Source of the DNA: Solirubrobacterales bacterium
GTDB lineage: Bacteria > Actinomycetota > Thermoleophilia > Solirubrobacterales > 70-9
Direction: 5' to 3'
NCBI GenBank assembly: GCA_030152805.1
Contig: JASLIG010000088.1
Span: 5,859-69,858 of the forward strand
DNA: 64,000 nucleotides
Below the pieces are notes generated by a model that did no database searches, was not told the DNA's origin, and saw nothing but the letters and a program-made list of their open reading frames with translations. Of the stretch, positions 52,905-61,557 are shown piece after piece (positions within the stretch are counted from its first letter, which is position 1; each line of letters starts with the position of its first letter). A program made the position numbers and the translations under genes.

Positions 52905-53587
52905 CGTGCGGCTTTGGCCCCTGCCAGGGCGCTGTCCTGCCCGACGTAGGGGAGCAGCGCGAGGTAGACGAGCTCGGGCAACAGGGCCGGTAGCCGCTCG
53001 ACCGCGCCGGCGGCGATGTAGTTGGCGAGCAGGACCTTGGCGCGGCCGAAGGCAATCTTGGGATCGGCGCCGGCGGCGCGGGCATCGTCCGCGTCGTTCA
53101 GTTCCGCGGCCAGGGCGGCGGTGGCGAGCCGGCGATAGCCGCGCACGATCTCCGGATTCACGCTGGGTGCCTCGAGCAGGAGCAGCTTGGCGTGCGCGGG
53201 TTTGGCCGCCAGCCGCTCGAGCACAGCCGCGATCGCCGTCCGGATTTCCTCCACCTTCGTACCGTCGCCGGCCGCGCGTGCGGCCGCGGCAGCGACCTGC
53301 AGCTCCGCCAGGAAGTCGTCCGCGGCCGCTGAGAAGCAGTCCACCTTGTTCGGAAAGTGCTTGTAGAAGGTCGCGCGCGAAATTGCGGCATGGGCGACGA
53401 TGTCCGCGATCGTCGTCAAGGCAAAGGTCTTCTCGTCGCAGCTCTTCACCATCGCCTCCAGAATGCGCTCGCGCTGCGCGCGGGCGGCGATGTCCCAGGG
53501 AATACTGGGCGTGAGCACGCCGGGTCGTTCCGCCGTCAAGCGGGGCTGCTGACCCGGCTCCCCCTCTTGAGAACTGCTCGCGCCCAC
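52901..53587 (-). CDS. TetR-family regulator 2
   Basis: A 228-aa TetR regulator. The HTH is at about 40-80: ERILEAMVKSCDEKTFALTTIADIVAHAAISRATFYKHFPNKVDCF. It shares a long similar C-terminal layout with regulator 1 (both end in LPALLPEL or LPALLPQL followed by Y-I/V-GE/QD), so the two probably arose by duplication. It is coupled to regulator 1 by ATGA. A 15-base palindrome lies 22 bases upstream of its start. Confidence 0.88.
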   Translation of the reverse strand: MGASSSQEGEPGQQPRLTAERPGVLTPSIPWDIAARAQRERILEAMVKSCDEKTFALTTIADIVAHAAISRATFYKHFPNKVDCFSAAADDFLAELQVAAAAARAAGDGTKVEEIRTAIAAVLERLAAKPAHAKLLLLEAPSVNPEIVRGYRRLATAALAAELNDADDARAAGADPKIAFGRAKVLLANYIAAGAVERLPALLPELVYLALLPYVGQDSALAGAKAAR

Positions 53588-53609
53588 TGACGCCCGCCTT
53601 CTTGGTGTT

Positions 53610-53624
53610 GTCGAAGACTTCGAC
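53610..53624. promoter_or_regulatory. Candidate TetR operator
   Basis: The perfect 15-base palindrome GTCGAAGACTTCGAC lies just upstream of regulator 2 (minus strand). Ten bases of it with the preceding T (TGTCGAAGAC) recur at 53745-53754 in the same divergent intergenic region. The repeated half-site in front of TetR genes suggests autoregulation. Confidence 0.5.
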
Positions 53625-53870
53625 GTTCCGGCGGAGGCGTGAACGCCTTGCCGGCCGCGTCGTCATCACCCACCAACAGGGCGGCTGCCGGCCGCGAGGA
53701 TGCCCGTCGCGATCGGCTGCCTGGCACTTACCCGCGTCGCGGCCTGTCGAAGACGCCCACTGCGGAACGTCGGCATTCCTTAGCGGCGCGGGGGCTGGGT
53801 TGCGGTTTTTCTAGCATAAAACTGTTCTGTTCTTTGTTAGAATCTGTTCGTACCAAAATTTGAAACCGCC

Positions 53871-54599
53871 TTGGAAAGCCCAAAACGAACCAAAAGACGG
53901 GGGCGTCTCCCGCGTGGACCGCATGCGATCTCCGCCGACGAGGTCGCGGCCGATCAGCGCCGTCGCATGCTCGAGGCGCTGCCCCGGGCGGTCGCCGACC
54001 ACGGCTATGGCCGCACCACCGTCGAGCACATCGTCAAGCTGAGCCAGGTTCGCCGCAACTCCTTCTACGAGCAGTTCGAGGACAAGCAGGACTGCTTTCG
54101 GATCGTCTACGAGCTGGCCCAGGAGCGCCTGCTCGGCGTGCTCACCTACCGCTGCTACACGCGAGATCACGCGGCGGAGCGCGTGGGCGCCGCGCTCGGC
54201 GCAGGACTCGAGTTCCTCGGCGGAAGCCCCGACACCGCTCGCCTACTGGTCGTCGAGGCACCCGCCGCGGGCCAGGAGATCGCCGTCCGCCACCATCAAT
54301 GGCTGGATCGCTACGGTCGCATGCTGCGGCTGGCCGCCGTCGGTCGCCACGAGCCACCGCCGCCGTCCGCGGCGGTCGAGCCCGCGGTCGTGGGCGGGAT
54401 TGCCTCCCGCATCAGGCAGGTCGTGCTTGCCGGCAACGCGCGGGAGCTGCCGCGCCTGAAACCCGAGCTGGTCCAGTTCGCGCTCTCCTTCTACGGCAGG
54501 CGCGGGGTGCCTTCCGACGCGCCCCGGGCTGGAGGAGACGGCGAGGACTTGCCGCAGCCGCAGTCTTCCGAGCCCCCGTCGGTGCTGGAGCCCGTGTAG
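53871..54599 (+). CDS. TetR-family regulator 3
   Basis: A 242-aa TetR regulator; TTG 53871 is the only plausible in-frame start near the fold. The HTH is at about 30-75: RRRMLEALPRAVADHGYGRTTVEHIVKLSQVRRNSFYEQFEDKQDCF. Its C-terminal domain again ends in LPRLKPELVQFALSFY, like the two neighbours. It is transcribed divergently from them across a 283-bp region that is AT-rich near its start (53810-53870). Its last 109 bases overlap the convergent YihY gene. Confidence 0.82.
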   Translation: MESPKRTKRRGRLPRGPHAISADEVAADQRRRMLEALPRAVADHGYGRTTVEHIVKLSQVRRNSFYEQFEDKQDCFRIVYELAQERLLGVLTYRCYTRDHAAERVGAALGAGLEFLGGSPDTARLLVVEAPAAGQEIAVRHHQWLDRYGRMLRLAAVGRHEPPPPSAAVEPAVVGGIASRIRQVVLAGNARELPRLKPELVQFALSFYGRRGVPSDAPRAGGDGEDLPQPQSSEPPSVLEPV

Positions 54600-55441
54600 G
54601 GCAGTTCGCCGGTGTCGTGCAGCTCGTGGCGCAGCGAGTTGATCACGGCGCCGGCGAGGATCGCCAGGCTGAGCACGTAGAACCAGAGCAGGGCGATGAG
54701 GATGAAGCCGAGCGTCGAACCGAAGCGCGAGAGGCTGGAGACGTTCGAGAGGTAGACCGGAAAGAGCCAGTTGGCGATGCCAGCGCAAAGGGTGACGAAA
54801 ACGGCTCCGGGCCAGACGGCACGCCAGGGCATGTGGCCCTTCGGCACCGCCCAGAAGATCACGCAGCAGATCGCGAAGACGATGAAGATCGCGGCGCCGA
54901 GCAGCAGGGCGGTGTCGATCGCCTTGATATCGGAGAGGCCGAAGGGGAGCCGGTCGGTGCTGGATACGAGGGTGCTCTCCATCGCCGGCAGGAAGATGCT
55001 GGCCGCGATGAAGAGCAGGACGACCGCCAGCATCGCGAAGGAGAAGCGCTTCTGCTCGACCCAGCCACGGCACTCGACGTGGTAGATGCGGCAGAAGGCA
55101 GTGTCCATCGCGCCCCAGAAGGAGGCGCCGATCCAGAGCGAGCCGAAGAAGGCGGCGATCCCGATCGTGGTCGAGTTTTCCTCGATCCGGTTGAGCACGT
55201 CGGTCAGGGTGTGCTGCTCGACGTTGGGGAAAAGCCGCTTGAGGTCGTCGACCACGCTCGCCTCGACACCTTCGATCTTCAGCACCTGGCCGCCGACGAA
55301 GAGCACCAGCAGGGCAAACGGGAAGACGGCCAGCATTAGGTTGTAGGCGACCATCGCCGAGAGGCCGGTGACGTTCTCGCGGTAGGCGCGATTCCAGAAG
55401 GCACGCAGCCACGGGCGGGATTGGCGCATAGATTTGGGCAT
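54491..55441 (-). CDS. YihY/BrkB family membrane protein
   Basis: A 316-aa protein with six membrane helices. It begins RPWLRAFWNRAYRENVTGLSAMVAYNLMLAVFPFALLVLF, typical of YihY (once mislabelled RNase BN). SLWIGASFWGAMDTAFCRIYHVE and YLSNVSSLSRFGSTLGFILIALLWFYVLSLAILAGAVIN are further hallmarks. A Cys-rich, Ser/Pro/Gly tail follows. Function unknown. Its start codon overlaps the -35 box of the rpoD promoter on the other strand. Confidence 0.88.
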   Translation of the reverse strand: MPKSMRQSRPWLRAFWNRAYRENVTGLSAMVAYNLMLAVFPFALLVLFVGGQVLKIEGVEASVVDDLKRLFPNVEQHTLTDVLNRIEENSTTIGIAAFFGSLWIGASFWGAMDTAFCRIYHVECRGWVEQKRFSFAMLAVVLLFIAASIFLPAMESTLVSSTDRLPFGLSDIKAIDTALLLGAAIFIVFAICCVIFWAVPKGHMPWRAVWPGAVFVTLCAGIANWLFPVYLSNVSSLSRFGSTLGFILIALLWFYVLSLAILAGAVINSLRHELHDTGELPYTGSSTDGGSEDCGCGKSSPSPPARGASEGTPRLP

Positions 55442-55469
55442 TGACTTCAGAAACTGAAGCGACTAATAT
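55441..55469 (+). promoter_or_regulatory. Sigma-70-type promoter for the primary sigma factor gene
   Basis: TTGACT (55441-55446) and TAATAT (55464-55469) are separated by exactly 17 bases, a near-consensus vegetative promoter. The spacer holds a dyad CTTCAG-AAA-CTGAAG (55445-55459) that could be an operator. Transcription should start near 55476, giving a leader of about 165 bases before rpoD. Confidence 0.75.
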
Positions 55470-55542
55470 GCGAACAGACGTTTGAGCGAAACCAGATCGC
55501 CCGTCCCAGGCCTTTAGGCCAGCGCAGAATATTCAGCTTCTC

Positions 55543-55601
55543 GGACCGGATAGCCGGTCCATTTTTTCGCGACTCTCCGCCTTTGGCGGCGTTCTAGTCG
55601 C
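55543..55601 (+). terminator. Terminator and second hairpin in the rpoD leader
   Basis: GGACCGG and CCGGTCC (55543-55560) form a 7-bp hairpin followed by ATTTTTT (55561-55567), a classic intrinsic terminator. Directly after it, GCGACT/AGTCGC (55569-55574 and 55596-55601) enclose CCGCC-TTT-GGCGG, a two-part stem. Lying between promoter and coding region, the pair may act as an attenuator. Alternatively the terminator only stops read-through from upstream. Confidence 0.72.
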
Positions 55602-55642
55602 AGGACTTAACCACCTAGCCCAAAGAAACGAGTAGAGACAGG

Positions 55643-56749
55643 ATGCTGGTAGCAGAGCTTCAGGAGCTTGAGGAGGTCAAGGGCCTCATTACACGTGGGC
55701 AGCAGCTTGGCGTGCTGACCTTTGGCGACGTCGCCTCCGCCGTGTCGGAGGTGGATCTGGACGAGTCCGACGTCGAGGACCTTTACGGGCATCTCGAGAA
55801 GTCGGGCATCGAGCTTGTCGAGGACATGGACCCGGCCCAGAAAGCGGCCGCGGAAGCCCTCCCGATCGACACCGGGAAAAAAGGCCGGCGCCGCCAGAAA
55901 CAGGCGCTCGACCTGAAACCCGACATGACCACGGACAGCCTGCAACTGTTCCTCAAGGACATCGGCAAGGTTCGTCTGCTGACCGCCGCGGAGGAGGTCG
56001 AACTCGCCAAGCGGATCGAGCGCGGCGATCTCGACGCGAAGCAGAAAATGGTCGAGTCGAACTTGCGCCTGGTCGTCTCGATCGCCAAGAACTACCGCAA
56101 CCAGGGGCTGCCCTTCCTCGACCTGATCCAGGAGGGCACGCTGGGCCTGGTCCGCGCCGCGGAGAAGTTCGACTACCGCAAGGGATTCAAGTTCTCGACC
56201 TACGCCACCTGGTGGATCCGCCAGGCGATTGCCCGTGCGCTCGCCGACAAGGCGCGCACCATCCGCATCCCGGTGCACGTGGTCGAGAAGCTGAACAAGA
56301 TCGGCCGCGCCGAGCGCAAGCTGGTCACCGAGCTGGGCCGCGAGCCGACCCCGGAGGAGATCGCCGAGGTGACGGGGATCGACCCGGAGGAGGTCGACTC
56401 GATCAAGCGCTCCGCCCAGGCGCCGGTCTCGCTGGAGAAGCCGGTCGGCGACGAGGAGGAGTCGGAGTTCGGCCAGTTCATCGCCGACGAGAAGGCAGAG
56501 TCGCCCTTCGACCGGGCGGCCGACCTGCTGACCAAAGAGGCGCTGAAGGAGGCGCTGGAGAACCTCTCCTACCGCGAGCGCCGGGTGCTGGAGCTGCGCT
56601 ACGGCCTCGGCGGCGAGCACCCGCGCACGCTCGACGAGGTGGGGCGGACCTTCAACGTCACCCGCGAGCGCATCCGCCAGATCGAGAATCAGAGCCTCAA
56701 GAAGCTGCAGCAGCTAGGCGAAGCCCAGAAGCTGCGCGAGGTCACCTGA
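55643..56749 (+). CDS. rpoD: Primary RNA polymerase sigma factor (RpoD/SigA)
   Basis: A 368-aa group 1 or 2 sigma factor. Region 1.2 includes DSLQLFLKDIGKVRLLTAAEEVELAKRIE (about 98-126). Region 2 has NLRLVVSIAKNYRNQGLPFLDLIQEGTLGLVRAAEKFDYRKGFKFSTYATWWIRQAI, region 3 TIRIPVHVVEKLNK, and region 4 EVGRTFNVTRERIRQIENQSLKKL. The acidic N-terminus is short. It is probably the vegetative sigma factor, although a second copy elsewhere cannot be excluded. Confidence 0.93.
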   Translation: MLVAELQELEEVKGLITRGQQLGVLTFGDVASAVSEVDLDESDVEDLYGHLEKSGIELVEDMDPAQKAAAEALPIDTGKKGRRRQKQALDLKPDMTTDSLQLFLKDIGKVRLLTAAEEVELAKRIERGDLDAKQKMVESNLRLVVSIAKNYRNQGLPFLDLIQEGTLGLVRAAEKFDYRKGFKFSTYATWWIRQAIARALADKARTIRIPVHVVEKLNKIGRAERKLVTELGREPTPEEIAEVTGIDPEEVDSIKRSAQAPVSLEKPVGDEEESEFGQFIADEKAESPFDRAADLLTKEALKEALENLSYRERRVLELRYGLGGEHPRTLDEVGRTFNVTRERIRQIENQSLKKLQQLGEAQKLREVT

Positions 56750-56799
56750 TCCCGCACCAGGACTAAGGATGTTGGACATCCCGGCCGATACAGGTCGGG

Positions 56800-57921
56800 A
56801 TGTTCGAGATCGATACAGCGCTGCGCACGCTCATCGAGCGTGGGGGTTCCGATCTGCACGTCAAGGTCAGCGCGCCGCCGATCGTGCGTCTGCACGGCGA
56901 GCTGGCCCACCTGGAGGGTTACCAGCCGCTCTCCCAGGAGGACACCGAGAAGGCCTTCCACGACATCGCCGAGGTCCGTTCGCTGACCGAGTTCGAGGAA
57001 GCGGGCGAGGCCGACTTCTCCTACTCGATCACCGGTCTCTCGCGCTTCCGCGTCAACGTCTTCAAACAGCGCGGCTCGATCTCGATCGTCTGCCGCGCGA
57101 TTCCCTATGAGATCCGTTCCGTCGAGGAGCTTGGCCTGCCGCCGGTCGTGACGAACCTCGCCGAGGAGCAGCGCGGGATCATCCTCGTCACCGGCACCAC
57201 CGGCTCGGGCAAGAGCACGACGCTGGCGGCGATGATCGACCACATAAACCGCACGCGCCCGCATCACATCATCACGCTCGAGGACCCGATCGAGTACTTG
57301 CACGAAGACAAGCAGTCGATCATCAACCAGCGCGAAGTCGGCTCCGACACCGAAAGCTTTGGCCGCGCGATGCGGCGCGTCCTGCGCCAGGACCCCGACG
57401 CGATCCTGATCGGCGAGATGCGCGACGAGGAGACGGTGCGCACGGCGCTGTCGGCGGCCGAGACCGGCCACCTCGTCCTCTCCACGGTCCACACCCTCGA
57501 CGCGACCGAGACGATCAACCGCATCATCGACTTCTTCCCGCCTCACCTCCAGCATCAGGCGCGGGTGATGCTGGCGGCGACGCTAAAGGGGGCGATCGCC
57601 CAGCGGCTCGTGCCCGACCTGAGCGGCGAAGGCCGCGTTCCCGCCTCGGAGGTAATGGTCGTCACCGGCCGCGTCCAGGACCTGATCATGAACCCGGAGG
57701 AAACGGGCAAGATCACCGAGGTCATCGGCGAAGGCGAGTACTACGGAATGCGCACCTTCGACCAGTCGCTGCTCGGCTACGTGATGGAGGGCAAGGTCTC
57801 CGAGGAGGTCGCCCTCGACTACGCCTCCAGCCCGCACGACTTCAAGCTGATGCTCGCCGCGGGCGGGCAGCGGGCGAGCGGGATCGAGCAGCTCGAGAGG
57901 GAGGAGCCGGTTCCCTCATGA
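56800..57921 (+). CDS. PilT/PilU-like pilus retraction ATPase, first paralogue
   Basis: A 373-aa hexameric ATPase of the PilT family. Walker A is GTTGSGKSTTLAAM (about 132-145), the Asp box IITLEDPIEYLH, Walker B ILIGEMRDEETV and the His box TGHLVLSTVHTLDA. The usual C-terminal AIRNLIREGK retraction motif is replaced by RVQDLIMNPEETGK, so it is more PilU-like than canonical PilT. It overlaps the next gene at ATGA and opens the pilus cluster right after rpoD. Confidence 0.9.
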   Translation: MFEIDTALRTLIERGGSDLHVKVSAPPIVRLHGELAHLEGYQPLSQEDTEKAFHDIAEVRSLTEFEEAGEADFSYSITGLSRFRVNVFKQRGSISIVCRAIPYEIRSVEELGLPPVVTNLAEEQRGIILVTGTTGSGKSTTLAAMIDHINRTRPHHIITLEDPIEYLHEDKQSIINQREVGSDTESFGRAMRRVLRQDPDAILIGEMRDEETVRTALSAAETGHLVLSTVHTLDATETINRIIDFFPPHLQHQARVMLAATLKGAIAQRLVPDLSGEGRVPASEVMVVTGRVQDLIMNPEETGKITEVIGEGEYYGMRTFDQSLLGYVMEGKVSEEVALDYASSPHDFKLMLAAGGQRASGIEQLEREEPVPS

Positions 57922-58559
57922 GGGAGAAGCTGAACGAGAACCCGATCGCCCAGGTCGCGCTGGTCGCGATCCTCGTCGTGGTCGGAGCCGTCATCTTCAT
58001 CGGCCAGAGCGGCGGCGGTGAAGAAGAAGAATCGGCGGCGGTGCCGACGGAAGCGACCGTCGCGGTCGCCGGGACGAGCGCGACCGGGACGGCGACCGGC
58101 GCGAGCGCCGGCGAAGCGGTGGAAGCAGCGGCGGCAAGCGCGCTCCAGGCCGCGAGCGAAACGGGAGCGCCGGCCGCGACGCCAGCGTCGGTTCCGACCC
58201 CGCCGCTGCCACGACCCGTGATCGAGGCCTACGAATCGGGCAAGACCGTCGCCCTCCTGATCATCCACCCGGGCGCCATCGACAGCGCCTTCTCTTCGCG
58301 CTCCGCGCTGTTGGTCGCCCCTTACCGCGACGTCTTCCTCGTCGGCGTCCGCGCCAAGGAAATCGCCCGTTACGCGGCGATCACGGTCGGCCTCGAAGTG
58401 AACCGCGTCCCGGCCCTGGTGGTGTTGAAGCCGAAGCGGCTCAGCGGGGGGACGCCACAGGCAACCGTCGACTACGGCCTGCAGACTCCGCAGAGTGTCC
58501 TGCAGGCGGTCCTCGACGCCAACTACCACGGTCGCGAACTCACCTACCACCCGGACTGA
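57918..58559 (+). CDS. Unknown single-pass protein in the pilus operon, thioredoxin-like C-terminus
   Basis: A 213-aa protein. A short cytoplasmic start precedes one membrane helix at about 11-28. An Ala/Thr/Ser/Glu-rich disordered linker extends to about residue 95. The C-terminal domain of about 115 residues contains VALLIIHPGAIDSAF and VNRVPALVVLKPKRL, reminiscent of a thioredoxin fold without a CxxC. It is coupled to the upstream ATPase by ATGA and lies 9 bases before pilB. It may be an envelope part of the pilus machine. Confidence 0.68.
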   Translation: MREKLNENPIAQVALVAILVVVGAVIFIGQSGGGEEEESAAVPTEATVAVAGTSATGTATGASAGEAVEAAAASALQAASETGAPAATPASVPTPPLPRPVIEAYESGKTVALLIIHPGAIDSAFSSRSALLVAPYRDVFLVGVRAKEIARYAAITVGLEVNRVPALVVLKPKRLSGGTPQATVDYGLQTPQSVLQAVLDANYHGRELTYHPD

Positions 58560-58568
58560 GGCCGGCGG

Positions 58569-60383
58569 ATGAGCCCCGAGACCCCGCCTTACCCGATGCA
58601 CCTTCGCCCGGTCCCCGACTCGGGCGGGTCCGCCGCACCGGCGATGCCCGAGGAGGGGGGCACGCTCGGGCTGACGCCTCCGCTCCATCGCGGTCATTCG
58701 CGCGGCTTCATCACGGATGTCCTGGTCGAGCTCGGCTACGCGACGGCGGAAACGGTGCAGGCGGCGGTCGAGGCCTCACGCACGGCTGGCCGTCCCCCCG
58801 AGCAGCTGCTGGTCGAGCAGGGCGCGATCGGCAGCGATCAGCTCTCCCGGGCGGTCGCCGAGCGCTACGGGCTCGATCACGTCGACCTCTCCCTCTACCA
58901 GGTCGACGTCGCCGCCGCGGCGCTCTTCCCGGCGACGATGGCGCGCCGCTACCGAGCCGTTCCGGTCGGCTACGTCGACTCGAAAACCCTGCTCGTCGCC
59001 ACCGTCGACCCGGCCAACGTGCTGGCCGCCGACGACATCCAGATCGCCACCGGCCTCGACTGCCGCATCGCCGTCGCCGCCGAGGACGACGTCGAGACGC
59101 TGCTCACTCGCCTCAGCACGTTGCAGAGCGCCGCTGCCGAGGCGATCGTCGAGGACCAGCACGGGTTGGCGGAGGAGGAAGAAGAGGAAGAGGCGCTGGC
59201 CGAAGTCAGCTCGATGCAGGCCAGCGCCGAGGACGCGCCGGTGATCAAGCTCGTCTACAGCATCCTCGCCCAGGCGGTGGGGGAGGGGGCCTCCGACATC
59301 CATTTGGAGCCCGAAGAAGGCGAGCTGCGCATCCGCTTCCGGATCGACGGCGTGCTGAAGGAGTCCGCGCACGTGCCCAAGCGGATGATCAGCGCGGTGA
59401 TCTCGCGTCTCAAGATCATGAGCGAGCTCGACATCGCCGAGAAGCGCGTGCCCCAGGACGGCCGCGTCAGCGTTGCGGTCGAGGAGCGCCGCATCGACCT
59501 GCGCGTCACCACCCTGCCCACCTCGCGCGGCGAGGGGGCGACGATCCGCATCCTCGACGAGGGCAACGCCCAGCGCTCGCTCGACGACCTCGGCATGGAC
59601 GGCTCGGCGCGGGCGCGTTTCGAGGACGCCTTCCACCAGGCTTATGGCGCCGTGCTGGTCACCGGCCCGACCGGCTCCGGTAAGTCGACGACGCTCTACG
59701 CGGCGCTGGCCGAGCTGAACGAGATCGAGAAGAAGATCATCACGATCGAGGACCCGGTCGAGTTCCGGATCCCCGGCGTCAACCAGATGAACGTCAACCG
59801 CAAGGCGGGGCTCGACTTCGCCCGCGGGCTGCGCTCGATCCTGCGCGCCGACCCCGACATCGTCATGGTCGGCGAGATCCGCGACGCCGAGACGGCGCGG
59901 ATCGCGATCGAGGCGGCCCTGACGGGCCACATGATGCTGACCACCTTGCACACCAACGACGCGCCGGGAGCGATTGCGCGCCTGGGGGAGATGGGAATCG
60001 AGACTTTCCTCACCTCCTCGGCGGTCGACTGCGTCGTCGCCCAGCGGCTGGCGCGCAAGCTCTGCCCGCACTGCAAGCGGCGCTCGATCATCCCGGTCGC
60101 GGCGCTGCACGAGGCGGGGATCAGGGTTGGCACCGAGGTCGAGGCCTACGAGCCTGCTGGCTGCCCGCGCTGCAACAACAGTGGCTACAAGGGCAGGGTC
60201 GGCATCTACTCGGTGATGAGCCTCAGCGAGCGCCTCAAGCAGATGACGATCGCTCGCGCGCCGGAGACGGAAATCGCCGCCGTCGCCCGCGAGGAGGGAA
60301 TGCTGACCCTGCGCGAGGACGGCGTGGTCAAGATTCGAGCCGGGGTTACGAGCCTCGAGGAGGTACTCCGTGTCACAGCCTGA
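58569..60383 (+). CDS. pilB: Type IV pilus assembly ATPase PilB
   Basis: A 604-aa extension ATPase. The N-terminal MshEN-type domain (about 45-185) includes LVELGYATAETVQAAVEASRTAG and EQGAIGSDQLSRAVAERYGLDHVDLS. The catalytic core has GPTGSGKSTTLYAALAELN, IITIEDPVEFRIPGVNQMNVN, MVGEIRDAETARIA and TGHMMLTTLHTNDAPGAIARL. The C-terminal zinc site has CPHCK and CPRCNNSGYKGRVGIY. MshEN domains often bind cyclic di-GMP, which fits the riboswitch downstream. Its end overlaps pilT. Confidence 0.94.
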   Translation: MSPETPPYPMHLRPVPDSGGSAAPAMPEEGGTLGLTPPLHRGHSRGFITDVLVELGYATAETVQAAVEASRTAGRPPEQLLVEQGAIGSDQLSRAVAERYGLDHVDLSLYQVDVAAAALFPATMARRYRAVPVGYVDSKTLLVATVDPANVLAADDIQIATGLDCRIAVAAEDDVETLLTRLSTLQSAAAEAIVEDQHGLAEEEEEEEALAEVSSMQASAEDAPVIKLVYSILAQAVGEGASDIHLEPEEGELRIRFRIDGVLKESAHVPKRMISAVISRLKIMSELDIAEKRVPQDGRVSVAVEERRIDLRVTTLPTSRGEGATIRILDEGNAQRSLDDLGMDGSARARFEDAFHQAYGAVLVTGPTGSGKSTTLYAALAELNEIEKKIITIEDPVEFRIPGVNQMNVNRKAGLDFARGLRSILRADPDIVMVGEIRDAETARIAIEAALTGHMMLTTLHTNDAPGAIARLGEMGIETFLTSSAVDCVVAQRLARKLCPHCKRRSIIPVAALHEAGIRVGTEVEAYEPAGCPRCNNSGYKGRVGIYSVMSLSERLKQMTIARAPETEIAAVAREEGMLTLREDGVVKIRAGVTSLEEVLRVTA

Positions 60384-61551
60384 TTTCGACTTCTCAGGGG
60401 TGCTCGCCCGCATGGTCGAGGCGCGCGCATCCGACGTCCACATCACCGCGGGCTTCCCGCCGGCGATGCGCGACAAGGGCAGGATCCAGCCGATGGAGGG
60501 ATTTCCCGTGCTGACCGCACAGGAGACCCGCGAGGTCGTCTACTCGATCCTTAACGACGACCAGCGCAAACGCTTCGAGAACCACAAGCAGCTCGACTTC
60601 GCCTATGCGATCCCCGGCGTCGCCCGCTTCCGCGTCAACTGCTTCTTCCAGCGCGGCGCGGTCAGCGCCGCCTTCCGCCTGGTGCCGCAGGACATCCCCG
60701 AGCTCGACTCGCTCGGCGTGCCCCAGGTGCTGCGCGAGCTGGCGGCGAAACCGCGCGGCTTCGTGCTCGTTACCGGCCCGACCGGCTCGGGCAAGAGCAC
60801 GACGCTGGCCTCGATGATCGACGTGATCAACTCCGAGCGCGAGGACCACATCCTCACGATCGAGGACCCGATCGAGTTCCTGCACACCCACAAGCGCTCG
60901 ATCGTCAATCAGCGCGAGGTTGGCTCTGACGCCGTGGACTTCTCGCTCGGCCTGCGCGCCGCCCTGCGAGAGGATCCCGACGTCATCCTCGTTGGCGAGA
61001 TGCGCGACCTGGAGACGATCTCCACCGCGCTGACCGCGGCCGAGACCGGCCACCTCGTCTTCGCCACCCTGCACACGCAGTCGACGGCGCAGACGGTCGA
61101 CCGGATCATCGACGTCTTCCCGCCTGAGCAGCAGGGCCAGGTGCGCACGCAGCTCTCGATCGCCCTGCAGGGGATCGTCACCCAGCAGCTGCTGCCGACC
61201 TCAGACGGCCGCGGCCGCGTCGTCGCCACCGAGGTGCTGGTGCCGACGCCGGCGATCCGCAACCTGATCCGCGAGGGCAAGACGCACCAGATCTACGCCG
61301 CGGTGCAGACCTCGGGCGCAGTCGGAATGCAGACGATGGACGCCGACCTGGCGCGGCTGGTTCGCGCCGGGCGAATCACCCGTTCGCTGGCCGAGCAGCG
61401 CGCCTCGGTGCCCGAGGAGCTGAAGCGATTGCTCGGCGACCAGGCGGCCGTTGCGCCCGTCACGGAGATCGGCGGTCGCGCCGCCGAAGAAGCCGCCGCG
61501 ATCGCCCAGGCCACCGCGCCGACACCGCCCACCTACCTCCCGGGGGCCTAG
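60370..61551 (+). CDS. pilT: Type IV pilus retraction ATPase PilT, second paralogue
   Basis: A 393-aa ATPase starting at GTG 60370, inside the end of pilB. Motifs are SDVHITAGFPPAMRDKGRI, GPTGSGKSTTLASMIDVIN, ILTIEDPIEFLH, LVGEMRDLETI and TGHLVFATLHTQSTAQTVDRI. The canonical retraction motif AIRNLIREGKTHQIY is at about 296-310. This makes it the true PilT, unlike the paralogue at 56.8 kb. The C-terminal 40 residues are an Ala/Pro-rich extension. Confidence 0.93.
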   Translation: MSQPDFDFSGVLARMVEARASDVHITAGFPPAMRDKGRIQPMEGFPVLTAQETREVVYSILNDDQRKRFENHKQLDFAYAIPGVARFRVNCFFQRGAVSAAFRLVPQDIPELDSLGVPQVLRELAAKPRGFVLVTGPTGSGKSTTLASMIDVINSEREDHILTIEDPIEFLHTHKRSIVNQREVGSDAVDFSLGLRAALREDPDVILVGEMRDLETISTALTAAETGHLVFATLHTQSTAQTVDRIIDVFPPEQQGQVRTQLSIALQGIVTQQLLPTSDGRGRVVATEVLVPTPAIRNLIREGKTHQIYAAVQTSGAVGMQTMDADLARLVRAGRITRSLAEQRASVPEELKRLLGDQAAVAPVTEIGGRAAEEAAAIAQATAPTPPTYLPGA

Positions 61552-61557
61552 CGGACG

